Positions 22,735 through 35,211 of a DNA stretch of 64,000 nucleotides are shown one piece after another. Both the position numbers and the translations under genes were made by a program. The notes beneath the pieces are model-generated. The model had not been told where the DNA came from. It did not search any database and saw only the letters and a list, made by a program, of their open reading frames with translations. Source of the stretch: Henricia sp. BOLD:AAB3569 (taxonomy: Eukaryota; Echinodermata; Asteroidea; Spinulosida; Echinasteridae); assembly GCA_037783545.1 (NCBI GenBank), contig JBBELK010000003.1, forward strand, positions 3,782,001 to 3,846,000, read 5' to 3'. Positions within the stretch are counted from its first letter, which is position 1. The number at the start of each line of letters is the position of its first letter.

Positions 22735-22925
22735 TTAAAGGAACCACAATGTACCTTACTTATGTGACCTTCTGAGGGTAACTGTCTATTTTAAAGGTGC
22801 ATTATCTTGTTCATTTAATACAATGAAATTTTCTTTTCTGCAGAAAATTTAACGTTTGATACTTCCGCCACAGCTAACCCTCAGATAAAGGTCACAGCAT
22901 ATAAGGTAAATTCTAGTTCCTTTAA
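22735..22925. mobile_element. TTAA MITE (family B), arm 2
   Basis: 191 bp; its middle contains an exon-like stretch between TTTTCTGCAG and AAG/GTAAAT, judged coincidental. Confidence 0.7.
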
Positions 22926-23434
22926 AGCATGTAGCCTGCTGCAATGTCAAATGAGTCAGTGAACCAGAGCGCATCTTCCAAGTCAAATTTGGTTTGACTT
23001 AAAGGGCAGTTAAAAGTTGCTTTACTTGAAAATATTCAAATAAATTAGATATCGGTTTTGTTTTTTTAACTGACTCATTCAACAGCAGCAGGATACACAC
23101 TTTGACCAACAAGTCTCATTTTCGGTACAAGTCATCAAATTCGGTTTTTGCGCGATTACCAAAACTAAATACGCAATTTCCATGACAATTATGTATAACA
23201 AGTTCTGTTCAAGTTTAGATTTTGAACAACCAAAATTTGGAAACGATCCGAAACTTGATTACGATGTTGCCAAGAGTTTTACTGAAAAAATGAGCGTTTC
23301 TACTGTTTTAGAACTCGGCAACCAATTTGTGGCAATTACGTGAAACAAGTTTTGTTTTTGCTGATTTGATGGTCATGTACGGACAAATGAGACTTGTTTG
23401 GTCATTTCCTTGATCAACCACTTTACACCAAGTT

Positions 23435-23679
23435 GACAGTTTGCTAGCCGATGTCTGAACGCAAACATTTAAGGTTTCAGAAAAGCGTCTTGAAATTCAA
23501 GCATAGGCAAATAGTAATTGCCTGGTTCAAAGTAACAATTTTGATGTACTACGACACTGTCAGGATTTTTTTGCATGCGCAGTTAAAATACAAATGCATA
23601 TTTCTAATGAAGCAATAAAGCCTTAGTTTCGCAGCGCTAGATTTGGGCAGTAATTCAGAACGTCGGCTAGCAAACTGTC
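23435..23679. mobile_element. MITE family C, arm 2
   Basis: Same ends, 245 bp. Confidence 0.65.
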
Positions 23680-25606
23680 ATTTAAAAATAAAATAGAGAT
23701 AGATTACCGTGCACAGACACCCAAGATTTTCCTTATGAAATATAAACCACATGAAAATGTTTGACGATTACAATGCAAAATTAGGAGGAACAAATGTCAT
23801 GAATTTACCAAGGAAAAACTGTTTTTAGAGTTGTCCCATAGGTTTAGTGTTCGGGGTCCGTGCATGGTAATCTTTCCATAAAATGCTACCAGATGCATAA
23901 AAAGGGGGACTGTTGCAGCAGTCTACGTCTATAAACAAGTACAAATTCGTTGTAAAATCTGATCAAATGTCAATGTACCCGTTAGTTAATGTTTTGGTCT
24001 TAAAGTCCCTTTTGATGCAACTGGTCAAAATAGTCAAGAATTGACAACAAACATGTTCAATAACAAATGTACAGCAATTGTGACCCAGCATATATTAAGA
24101 ATACGTTGCACATTTTGGGGATATTAAATTCATTTCCCAAATTCCCATTTTGTCCAAAAAAAAATTGCCCCATTTTGATAGTGACAAGTCAATTATTTCA
24201 TTTTAACGCCAATATACAGGTTTTGCAAATTTCAGAATGCAGTTCCGAACCGTCATGTGAAATGACGCTACACATTTCATGTTCAAATAAGTGAAATTTT
24301 TATGGATTGTCAGCCGACAATCGCTATGAATTCATTTTGTTTTTGTATTTTAATGAGCCTGGATGATCCGTCACAAAAACGTAACCCATTTGATGAACAA
24401 ACGTTTTATGAAATTTACAGCAAAACCCAATCCTGTATACTACCTTTATAGAAACTACTTCCGAAAAACACAACGTGCTTCTTGCAAACAGCCCCATAGA
24501 CTTGTTTGTAATTCTGATATGCTGGATCACAATAGAAATGAAATATCCAGTTGCAGAACACTGCCAACATCTACATGTATTTTAGCACGATTTCCCGGGT
24601 AACAATTCTAAATTTCACTTCGTGAGTAAATGTTTTGATCTCTATTGGCTAAAGAAGACGTTTTGTGATGCATTTGGTACTTGTAGATGTGGGCAGTATT
24701 CTGCAATCGTTTCAAATACTCGAGGTTAAAAACTGGTTTATTCAAATCACTGCCTTTTAATGTTGAAATTAAGGATAATTAACATGTGCTGGTGTAGTCA
24801 ACAGGTCTATAATGTCACCCACCTTATTGTTTTAACAATGTTGAGTACTATTGCCGAGTGGTTTAGATTTGCACAGCATGACATCAGTTTTATGATGTGA
24901 ATACAAATGCCTCATGTAACTGGTCCATTGGCAATATGATCATTGCAATAACGTACCAATTTGAACGAGAACACTAAATAAGATTTCCCTTTGGGGGAAA
25001 CCCACAGGATCAAGCAGGGATATGAAAACCCATTCTACATATTGACTCTGGTACCGCTACACCAACCTGATTAATTGTAAAGTGCACAGATTTCAGCAGA
25101 TGTAGAATGCAGTATTATGCGACAATTATTAATACATGGGGTGTTCCAAAATGGCAACAGATTTCAAATGCATGCCCTCTATTTAAACAGTTATTTCACG
25201 AAATGTTGTGTGTGTTGGACATTATCAAATTTCATTCCAGAATGGTTGTTTTAGAAATACATTGCGTGTCCCAGGATAATGCTTTTTGCATCACGTGAAG
25301 AGTGCCCCATGTGTAACATCGATTTTGCTAATTTGTCCCTTTGATACATGCATCCATTACCTAAAACAATGGCCCTGCTTCAAAGTACTTTAATAACATC
25401 ACCTCATTGCGTACACTGCTTCAAATTATGTAGAGATGGCAAACGTGACATTTTTAAATTTTAGTCGACATATTTCACGTTATTTTGAAACACCCAACAT
25501 GTATTGGCTAAAAGTGGCGACATTATGGACCTGGCATCTACACACATTAGCTGGAAGTATTAATTTGCCTTTCGACTCCCCACAATACTCCACCCCCATA
25601 CTTTTA

Positions 25607-25705
25607 AATTCATGCCACGAAATATGAAGCTCCGTAGCAATGGAGCTGCATATTTTGTGGTACAAATTTTGCGAGCGCACATTGCCGACGAGCCTCGGCC
25701 TTTAA
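25607..25705. mobile_element. TTAA hairpin MITE (family A), truncated, arm 2
   Basis: About 36 bp of one terminus are missing; the joint shares TTT with the flank. Confidence 0.7.
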
Positions 25706-26113
25706 ATTTCCTAATTTCTTTTTGAACGTTACTTTCCATTTACCAGAACATTGAGCAAATGATCATTAATATTTTTTTAAATGCCTTATCAAGCATCAGT
25801 AAGTGTAGATTTGGATAAAAAACCCAAATTTAAGTGGGACAATTCCAGATTAAAAATTAAAAAATATTTATGCTAGTGTCATATGTTTTGTACACAAAGT
25901 CTGAAACCATGATCAACTTGTCAATTCTTTCCATGATCTGTAACCTTTTGGCGTTATGGGCGTACTTGCTAATGTGGAGTTTTTTGACAAAATCTTCCAC
26001 AAGATTGCCAGGCTTGTGCATAGGGTCCTCTATTGTTCTGGTAAATATAAAGTACACAAAACCACCCACCAGGCTTCTCAGTTTTAGTCAGTAATTTAAT
26101 GTAATGCAATGCT

Positions 26114-26198
26114 CTAATCTCTCATTTGACAGGTTCGTTGAGTCATCTCATCTTCAGTGCTGGTGAGAGTCATCGCGTCAGTTTCTTCATAGCTCCAC
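26114..26198 (-). CDS. Candidate terminal exon, arm 2
   Basis: Same 85 nt as arm 1 with one replacement (LTST for LTSI). It is on the strand of R2, downstream across tail junction J1. Confidence 0.3.
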
Positions 26199-26268
26199 CT
26201 GAAATGAAAATTTAAGAAAACTAATTGGTACAATCTTGGGATTTTTGTTACTCTTTGTAATACTTGGG

Positions 26269-26469
26269 TTAAGCCCGCCGCACACCTTTGCGATTTACCG
26301 GATAATCGGATCACCGGACCACTTACCGGAAAGGTGTGCGCTGAAAAAATTCGGGCCGGTTTGACCGCACACCATAGACCGGAGCAAATCAAACTTGTTT
26401 GATTTTTCCGGATCCGATGGTCCGGTGTCCGATGGGCCGGTAAATCGCAAAGGTGTGCGGCGGGCTTAA
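26269..26469. mobile_element. MITE (family E), private to arm 2
   Basis: 201 bp with perfect inverted ends of over 30 bp (TTAAGCCCGCCGCACACC...). The empty site in arms 3, 4 and 5 is GGTAAGAG, so the duplication is TTAA or a 3-bp TAA with a changed base. Confidence 0.85.
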
Positions 26470-28254
26470 GAGTTGAGAAGTTGATCAGATTTTTTTCTTT
26501 AAAATTAGTCATCAAGTATCCCTAAGTGCAGATTTGATGGAAAAACCCAAATTTACGAGTGAGAAAAATGTCGACGTTTTTAAGGAAACATTTAGGAATG
26601 TTTTGCCAGTCTCATATGTTTTGTACACAAGGCCTGAAGCCTTGATCAACTTCTCAATTCTTTCCAAATTTAGCACTTGACCATCGCCGTTTGTTACTTT
26701 TTGTGAGCCACTTTAATATAAATATTTTGGCCGGTTTTTTCGAATACTTCTAGCTTGGCCAGGAATGTCTGTTTTTATTGTATATAATTTTGTGGAAAGA
26801 ATTCCGTACTCGGAGGTCACTTTTTCCTTAAAATGACTTATTAGGCCGGGCCTCAATAAATGCAAATCTAATGGAATCAAAAATTGTAGGGGAAGATGAA
26901 GATTTTACTAGGAAAAACTTATAATTTTCTGAGTTGGCCCATAGGTTTAGTGCAGGAGGGCTTATGTGACGTCCGACTTGTAAATTCTTTCCAATTTTGT
27001 TTTTAAAGTGTACATGTTAAGTACTTTTAATAATTTATTACTCGATATCTTCCATATTTCATCTTTAAATTGACTTAACCATCAAAAAGAGCCAGTGCGA
27101 GTGACGTGAAAACAATTTTAAGGAAATGTTTCCGAGGAGGAAATAATTCATCCAGTCTCATAGGTTTTGTACACACTAACACGGTCTTATGGTCAATACT
27201 ATTTTTCTTTCTACGATTTAAACCATTTCATTTAGTCCAATACGAATAAATAAAAATGATAAAATTTATGATTGTGCGACACCGATAAACTACTGATATA
27301 TTTGTATTTTACTTTTAATGGAAGTTTGCATTATCTGTACTTTTACCTTTTGGAATCGACGGTAGTTTTTTTTACCTCGACAATTTGGTAATTTACAAGT
27401 CGGCCATCACTTTTTTTTCTTAAAATTACTTATTAGCCTTTAGTAAGTGCATATGTCTAATAGAAAAACCAAAATTCGGCAGGGAAAATTATGAATATTT
27501 AATTACTTGGACATTACTTGAACCACTTTTGTAGTTTTTATACATGAATCCTTTCCCCATGCCCAACTTTCAGTCTTAAGTTATTCTAAGAAAACCGCTC
27601 ATTGCCGCTTAGTATACTGTCCTTTCCGTCAGTTGGATCTCTTTCAAATAAATATTTTTAACACTTTTTACGTATGATTTTTGTCCATTGTGGTAAAATT
27701 TTACTTCAATACCTGCACACAATTTACAGCTTATGACTAGTTACGTACCACGAAAAAGTGAAATTCTGTTGAGAAATTTCAAACTATAGGTTTTGTACAT
27801 GGCTTAAAAGTGCAGGTATTAAAATAAAATCTTTCCAAGCATGTGGACATTACAACGGCAAAACGCTTCGACTAGACGAAAAATAACATCAAAGTGCAAT
27901 CAAGTTTTTTACAGACAAATCCTCCAAATACTTTCCAGTTTTTGCCGCTAAATGTTCGTCCATTAGCTACCTTCACTTTAATTCTTACAAAAAGACCTAA
28001 CCAAATTTGTAGACTTCACACAAATAAAGAAATACATGTATTTGGGCTTGAAAGCCACCACCAATTCGTGGTTATTTAGTGGTCGTCTCGGTGAGTTCTT
28101 CCAACCACGTCCTACTCCGGGCGAAGCACCACGTGGAATGACTGAACATTGATCCGCGCGCCCAAAAACAGTTACCCAGAAGACCTCGGGACAAAAAGAG
28201 ATACATTCACTTACGCATAAAGTGGGGGCGAAATTGCTAGGGCGAAATAGTCTA

Positions 28255-29274
28255 ATTTGCATATGCCATTGGACGTTGAGGGCGCTGTATAATTTTCACC
28301 GTAAAGTAGCTCATTGTGGGCGTATATTTTTCTTAAGGTCATGAATATTCATTAGAGAGTTTAACCCAGATACACGCCCACAACGAGCATCTTTACGGTA
28401 AAAATTATACAGCGCCCCCAACATTGGTGGCGCTGTATAGTTTTCACCGTAAAGTAGCTCGTTGTGGGCGTGTATTTTATCGCCCGCTTTTTGGCCACGG
28501 TTTTTACTGCTTATTAATATTCATTAGATATTTTAACCAAAATTTACGCCCACAATCGCCAACTTGATGGTGAAAGCTATACAGTTACCCGGAAGACCTC
28601 GGGACAAAAAGAGTGGGCGAAAGAGTGGGCAAAAAGAGTGGGCGAGAAGAGTGGGCGTGCATTGTTTGTCGAGAGTTTTTAGGCTTATGAATATTCATTA
28701 GATAGTTTAACCAAAATACACGTACGTCCACAATGAGCAACTTCACGGTAAAAATGGTGGCGCTGTATAATATTCACCATGAAGTTCCTCATTGTGGGCG
28801 TGTATTTTGGTTCAAATATCTAATGAATAATTCATAAGGCGTAAAAACCGGAGGAAAACGGCCGCCAAAATACATGCCCACAATTACGAGCTGCATCACG
28901 TGGATTATTATACAGCGCCACCAACGTTGGGGGCGCTGTATAGCTTTCACCGTCAAGTTGCCGATTGTGGGCGTACATTTTAGTTAAAATGTCTAATGAA
29001 TATATAAGCAGTAAAAACCGTGACCAAAAAGCGGTCGACAAAATACACGCCCACAACGAGCTACTTTACGGTGAAAACTATATAGCGCCACCAACATTGG
29101 GGGCGCTGTATAATTTTCACCGTAAAGATGCTGGTTGTGGGCGTGTATCTGGGTTAGATATCTAATGAATATTCATAAGCCGTAAGAAAGCGGCCGCCAA
29201 AATATACGCCCACAATGAGCTACTTTACGGTGAAAATTATACAGCGCCCTCAACGTCCAATGGCATATGCAAAT
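28255..29274. repeat. Tail junction J1: palindromic unit cluster
   Basis: Six abutting palindromic units of about 150-175 bp (near 28273-28425, 28421-28584, a damaged one to about 28750, 28754-28928, 28920-29096, 29091-29257). Unit ends read GGCGCTGTATAATTTTCACC and the centre is TGAATATTCA. Both rims carry CCAAT (28266-28272 and 29257-29263) and the octamer ATGCAAAT (28255-28262 and 29267-29274). GTAAGT donors point outward at 28208-28213 (-) and 29315-29320 (+). A patch at about 28585-28665 is copied from the flank and contains repeats of AGAGTGGGC. Confidence 0.7.
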
Positions 29275-30617
29275 TAGACTATTTCGCCCTAGCAATTTCG
29301 CCCCCAGTTTATGCGTAAGTGAATGTATCTCTTTTTGTCCCGAGGTCTTCTGGGTAGCTGTTTTTGGGCGCGCGGATCAATGTTCAGTCATTCCACGTGG
29401 TGCTTCGTCCGGAGTAGGACGTGGTTGGAAGAACCCACCGAGACGACCACTGAATAACCACCAATTGGCGGTGGCTTCAAGCCCGAATATTTCTTTATTT
29501 GTGTGAAGTCTACAAATTTGGTTAGGTCTTTTTGTAAGAATTGAAGTGAAGGTACTGGACGAACATTTAGCGGCAAAAACTGGAAAGCATTTTGAGTATT
29601 TGTCTGTAAAAAACTGGATTGCATTTGAGGTTTAATATTTTCTGTCTGGTCGAAGCGTTTTGCCGTCGTAATGTCCACATACCAGATTCATTACTATCTT
29701 GGAAAGTTTTTATTTTAATACCTGCACTTTTAAACTGTGTACAAACCCTATAGACCCATTGAGAAAACCTCCTTTATAAAAATTTAAGATTTCTACACAC
29801 TAAAAATCATGAATTCTCAACATAATTTTACTTTTTAGTGGTACATATAAGTTGCAATGAGAAAAAGAAATAGTGCAGGTATTAAAGTAAAATCTTACCG
29901 CAATGGAAAAACACAACACGTATTTAATTAAATTGTCAAAATATTTATTTTAAAGAGTGTATACAACTGACAGAAAGGACCAGTATAACGACGCAATAAG
30001 TCAATTTTCTAAGAATTACTTGAGACAGAAAATGAGAAATAACGTTTGGACATAAGTTGTTAAAAAAGTTCCAAGTAAAATATTCATACTTTTTTGGGTA
30101 TGAATTCCGTTTACTGGTCAGAACAGGGCAGAAAGAGGTCAAGTATTTTCAAGGAAAATGTTGAATGTTTTTCACTACTAAAATCACTTCCCTTCAAAAT
30201 ATTTACACGTTTTGGTGGTTATTAAGTCATAAGGAGAATAAGTGGCGACCAGTAAATGGAATTCTTTCCATTTTTTTCTCTGCCAAATTCTGGTTTTTCT
30301 ATTAGACTTGCACATACTGATGGCTAATAAGTAATTTTGACAATAATAAAAGTGATGGCTGCCTCGTAACTTTTTACCAGAAATTAGTTATGTCCAGATT
30401 AAAAACTACCGTCGATTCCAAAAGGTAAAAGTAACGATAATACAAAGTTTCATAATAAGCATAAAATACAAAATATCGGCATTTTATCGGCCTCGCACAA
30501 TCATAAATTATCAATTTTATTTATAAATATCGGACTTGCAAAGTGGTTTAATTTGTAGAAAGAAAAAATAATACCCAAAGACCCTGTGTACAAAACCTAT
30601 GAGACTGGCTTCATTAT

Positions 30618-30950
30618 CAGCGGCAGCACCAGACCTGTTAATCTGGGGGAGCAAGAGGGGCAAACTTAAATTTAGGGGGGCAAACAAAAATCTATAATGT
30701 AATTTTGTAAAGTGTATTGGGCTTTTTTGATGGTGCCAGCTAATTATGATGGATGAAATTGAGTTTATTATTTACAGCGCAAACAACATTGTAACAAATT
30801 GGGTGCAATGGTTTGGGATTAAACTCAATTTCTGTCATCGGAGAAAAAACTGGGGGGCAAACTGGGGTTGAAAAAAAAATAACCGGGGGCGCATTTCCCC
30901 CCCCCCCCCCCCCCCCCCCCCCCACCCCTCCCCCCGTAGTGCCCCAGCTG
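30618..30950. mobile_element. hAT-like MITE, arm 3
   Basis: 333 bp, ends CAGCGGCAGCACC and its imperfect complement, flanked by an exact 8-bp duplication TTCATTAT (30610-30617 and 30951-30958). 8-bp duplications are characteristic of hAT insertions. It contains a C-run at 30897-30923. Absent from arms 1, 2 and 5. Confidence 0.8.
30897..30923. repeat. C homopolymer in hAT-like MITE
   Basis: 27 consecutive C; arm 4 keeps only a short run. Confidence 0.9.
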
Positions 30951-31440
30951 TTCATTATTTTTCTAATCACATTGGCTCTTTTGATGGTTAAATCAATTTA
31001 AAGACTATGGACGATCAAGTACTATTATTTTTTAAGGTACTGAATTAACATGTACACTTTAAAAACTAAATTAAATACAATAAAAACAGACATTCCTGGC
31101 CGAAATATTAAGTATTAAAGATGCTCATAAAAAGTAGCAAACTTAAATGGTGATGGTCAAGTGCTAAATTTGGAAAGAATTGAGAAGTTGATCATCGCTT
31201 CAGGCCTTGTGTACAAAACATGAGACTGGCAAATAATTCCTAAAGGTTTCCTTAAAAAAGTCGACATTTTTCTCACTCGTAAATTTGGGTTTTTCCATCA
31301 AATCTGCACTTAACGATGCTTGATGAGTAATTTTAAAGAAAAAATATCTGATCAACTTCTGAACTCTTACCTAAGTATTTAATACAAAGAGCAAGAAAAA
31401 TCCCAAGATTGTACTAAGTTTTCTGAAATTTTCATTTCAG

Positions 31441-31525
31441 GTGGAGCTATGAAGAAACTGACGCGATGACTCTCACCAGCATTGAAGATGAGATGACTCA
31501 ACGAACCTGTCAAATGAGAGATTAG
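31441..31525 (+). CDS. Candidate terminal exon, arm 3
   Basis: 85 nt, open to TAG. It lies on the plus strand, so the R1 locus would reach it only after crossing J1, about 14 kb downstream. Confidence 0.3.
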
Positions 31526-31934
31526 AGCATTGCATTGCATTACTGACTAAAACTGAGAAGCCTGGTGGGTGGTTTTATGTGTACTTTATATTTACCAGAA
31601 CAATAGAGGACCCTATGCACAAACCTGGCAATCTTGTTGAAGACTTTGTACAAAAAACTCCACATTAGCAAGTTAATTATCAAGAACGCCGTGTCGCCAA
31701 AAGGTTACAGATCATGGAAAGAATTAAAAAGTTGAATATGGCTTCAGACTTTGTGTACAAAACATATGACACTAACATAATTTTTTTTAAAGAAAATCTA
31801 TAAATATTTCCCACTTAAATTTGCGTTTTTGTTCCAAATCTACACTTACTGATGCTTGATAAGTCATTAAAAAAAATATTAATGATCATTTGCTCAATGT
31901 TCTGGTAAATGGAAAGTAATGTTCAAAAAGAAAT

Positions 31935-32079
31935 TTAAAGGCCGAGGCTCGTCAGCAATGCGCGCGTGATAAATTTGCACCACGGAATACACAGCTCCAT
32001 GCCTTTGCTATAAATGGAGCTGCGTATTTCATGGCACGAATTTGGCGCGTGCGCATTGCTGACGAGCCTGTGCCTTTAA
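31935..32079. mobile_element. TTAA hairpin MITE (family A), arm 3
   Basis: 145 bp with flanking TTAA; counterpart of 25607, 55482 and 61363. Confidence 0.85.
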
Positions 32080-33915
32080 GTATTTTCATACATCAGACTA
32101 CAAAAATTGGGGTTGGGAGGGGGTGGGGGCGTAGTGTGGGGAGTCGAAAGGCAAATCAATACTTCCAGCTATTAAATGTGTGTAGATGCGAGGTCCATAA
32201 TGTCGCCACTTTTAGCCAATACATGTGGGGTGTTTCAAGATAACATGAAATATCTGTCAACCAGAATTTAAAGCAGTGTACGCCATACCTTTTGAGAGGT
32301 GATGTTATTAAAATACTTTTAAGCAGGGCCATTGTTTTAGGTAATGGATGCATGTATCAAAGTGACAAATGAGCACAATTGGTGTTACACATGGGTCATT
32401 CTTCACGTGATGCAAAAAGCATTACGCTGGGACACGCAATGTATTTCTAAAACGACCATTTTGCCGAAATCTGCGCACTCTACAATTAATCAGGTAGGTG
32501 TAGCGGTGCCAGAGTCAATATGTAGAATGGGTTTTCATATCCTGTCTGTTTCCCCCAAGGGAAATTTCATTTGGTGTTCTCGTTCAAATTGGTACGTTAT
32601 TGCAATGATCATATTGCCAATGGACCAATTACATGAGGCATTTGTATTCACATCATAAAACTGATGTCATGCTGTGCAAATCTAAACCACTCGGCAATGG
32701 CACTCAACATTGTTAAAACAATTAGGTGGGTGACATTATAGACCTGTTGACTACACCAGCACATGTTAATTATCCTTAATTTCAACATTGAAAGGTAGTG
32801 ATTTGAATAAACCAGTTTTCAATCTCAAGAACTTGAAATGATTGCAGAATACTGCCCACATCTACAAGTACCAAATGCATCACAAAAAACGTCTTCTTTA
32901 GACAGTTCAGATCGAAACATTTACTCACGAAGTGAAATTTAGAATTGTTACCCGGGAAATCGTGCTAAAATACATGTAGATGTTGGCAGTGTTCCGCAAC
33001 TGGATATTTCATTTCAATTGTGATCCAGCATATCAGAATTACAAACAAGTCTATGGGGCTGTTTGCAAGAAGCACATTGTGTTTTTCGGGAGTATACAGG
33101 ATTGGCTTTTGCTGTTAAATTCATAAAACGTTTGTTCATCAAATGGGTTACGTTTTTGCAACCGTAACCGAAAATCGGTGACGGATCATCCGGGCTCATT
33201 AAAATACAAAAACAAAATGACTTCATAGCGGTTGTCGGCTGACAATCCATAAACATTTCACTTATTTGGACATGAAATGTGTAGCGTCATTTCACATGAC
33301 GGTTCAGAATTGCATTCTGAAATTTGCGAAACCTGTAAATTGGCATCAAAATGAAATAATTTACTTATCACTATCAAAATGGGCAATTTATCTTTTGAAA
33401 AAATGGGAATTTAGGAAATTAATTTAATATCCCCAAAATGTGCAACGTATTCTTGATATGCTGGGTCACAATTACTGTACATTTGTTATTGAACATGTTT
33501 GTTGTTAATTCTTGACTATTTCGAGCAGTTGCATCAAAAGAGACTTTAAGACCAAAACATTGAAAACATTAACGCTTCAATTTCAATAAGAAAACGAAGC
33601 CACAGGTACATTGACGTTTGATCAGATTTTAGCACGAATTTGTACTTGTTTATACATGGTCTGTAGACTGCTGCAACAGTCCCCCTTTTTATGCATCTGG
33701 TCACATTTTTATGGAAAGATTACCATGCACGGACCACGTACACTTAACCTATGGGACACCTCTCAAAAATTCTAAGTTTTTCCTTTGTAAATTCATGACA
33801 TTTTTCCCTCTCAATTTTGCATTTTAATCATCAAACATTTTCACGTGGTTTATTTTTCATAAGGAAAATCTTGGTTGTCTGTGCATGGTAATCTATCCCC
33901 ATTTTGTTTTAAAAT

Positions 33916-34159
33916 GACAGTTTGCTAGCCGAAGTTCTGAATTACTGCCCAAATCTAGCGCTGCAAAACTAAGGCTTTATTGGTTCATTAGAAATGTATT
34001 TTATTTTAATTGCGCATGCAACAAAATCCCGACGGCGTCGTAGTACATCTCAAAATTGTCACTTTGAACCAGGCAATTACTATTTGCCTATGCTTGAATT
34101 TCAAGACGCATTTCTCGAACCTTAAACGTTTGTGTTCAGACATCGGCTAGCAAACTGTC
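33916..34159. mobile_element. MITE family C, arm 3
   Basis: Same ends, one side mutated to GCCGAAGT. Confidence 0.65.
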
Positions 34160-34669
34160 AACTTGGTGTAAAGTGGTTGATCAAGGAAATGACCAAACAA
34201 GTCTCATTTGTCCGTACATGACCATCAAATCAGCAAAAACAAAACTTGTTTCACGTAATTGCCACAAATTGGTTGCCGAGTTCTAAAACAGTAGAAACAC
34301 TCAGTTTTTCAGTAAAACTCTTTGCAACATCTTAATCAAGTTTCAGATCGTTTACAAATATTTCAAGTTTTGGTTGTTCAAAACCTAAATTTGCGATTTG
34401 AACAGAACTTGTTTCACATAATTGTCATAAAAATTGCGTACTTAGTTTTGGTAATCTCGCAAAACCAAATTTGATGACTTGTACCGAAAATGAGACTTGT
34501 TGGTCAAAGTGTGTATCCTGCTGCTGTTGAATGAGTCAGTTTAAAAAAAACAATTTGAATATTTTAAAGTAAAGCAACTTTTAACTGCCCTTTAAGTCAA
34601 ACCAAATTTCACTTGCAAGATGCGAAATTGGCGCTCTGACTCATTTGACATTGCAGCAGTCTACACGCT

Positions 34670-34860
34670 TTAAAGGAACTAGAATTTACCTTATATGCTG
34701 TGACCTTTATCTGAGGGTAAGCTGTGGCGGAAGTATCAAACGTTAAATTTTCTGCAGAAAAGAAAATGTCATTGTATTAAATGAACAAGATAATGCACCT
34801 TTAAAATAGACAGTTACCCTCAGAAGGTCACATAAGTAAGGTACATTGTGGTTCCTTTAA
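34670..34860. mobile_element. TTAA MITE (family B), arm 3
   Basis: 191 bp, colinear with arm 1. Confidence 0.7.
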
Positions 34861-35211
34861 GAGGCTACATTGCTCATTGTAATGCAGCTTCACAATGTGA
34901 CTTCAAGTCATTTGCATATAATCTCTTTGCATATATTAATTAATATGCATTGAGGTTGCATGCTAATGACCTGGTTAAGTTGCATTGTGTGCAGCATTTC
35001 AATAGAGGGATGTAGCCTCTTTCTTCCATTTGGAAGAATCCTTGATCAACCACGTTTTAAAAGTTCCTCCCACCTTTTGGATGGGAGGTGCTTTTAAAAT
35101 TTACACCAAAATAAAGACAAGGGAGGGTAGGTTTGTATTTCAGAAAATTTATTCAAGGGGAACCCCTTTTCAATTTTTTTTTCAAAAAAAATTGTTTTAA
35201 AAAAAATAAAA

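Larger units (their letters stand above)
15915..28254 (-). repeat. Large inverted-repeat arm, copy 2
   Basis: Reverse-complement copy of arm 1 and of arm 3. It differs by a short minisatellite, a private 201-bp MITE at 26269-26469, a truncated TTAA MITE near 25607 and a small SINE deletion near 20281. Its inner end resembles arm 3 and its outer end resembles arm 5. The outermost part (27745-28254) shows no gene. Confidence 0.9.

Noticed and set aside
22844-22905. Exon with frame NLTFDTSATANPQIKVTAYK between TTTTCTGCAG and AAG/GTAAAT
   Set aside because: It falls inside the inverted-repeat structure of a family B MITE, so splice-like signals are probably coincidental.
28110-28140. Small structured RNA at the CCACGTGGTGC hairpin near the tail junction
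   Set aside because: It has a local hairpin but does not match any snRNA or other RNA family I could recognise.
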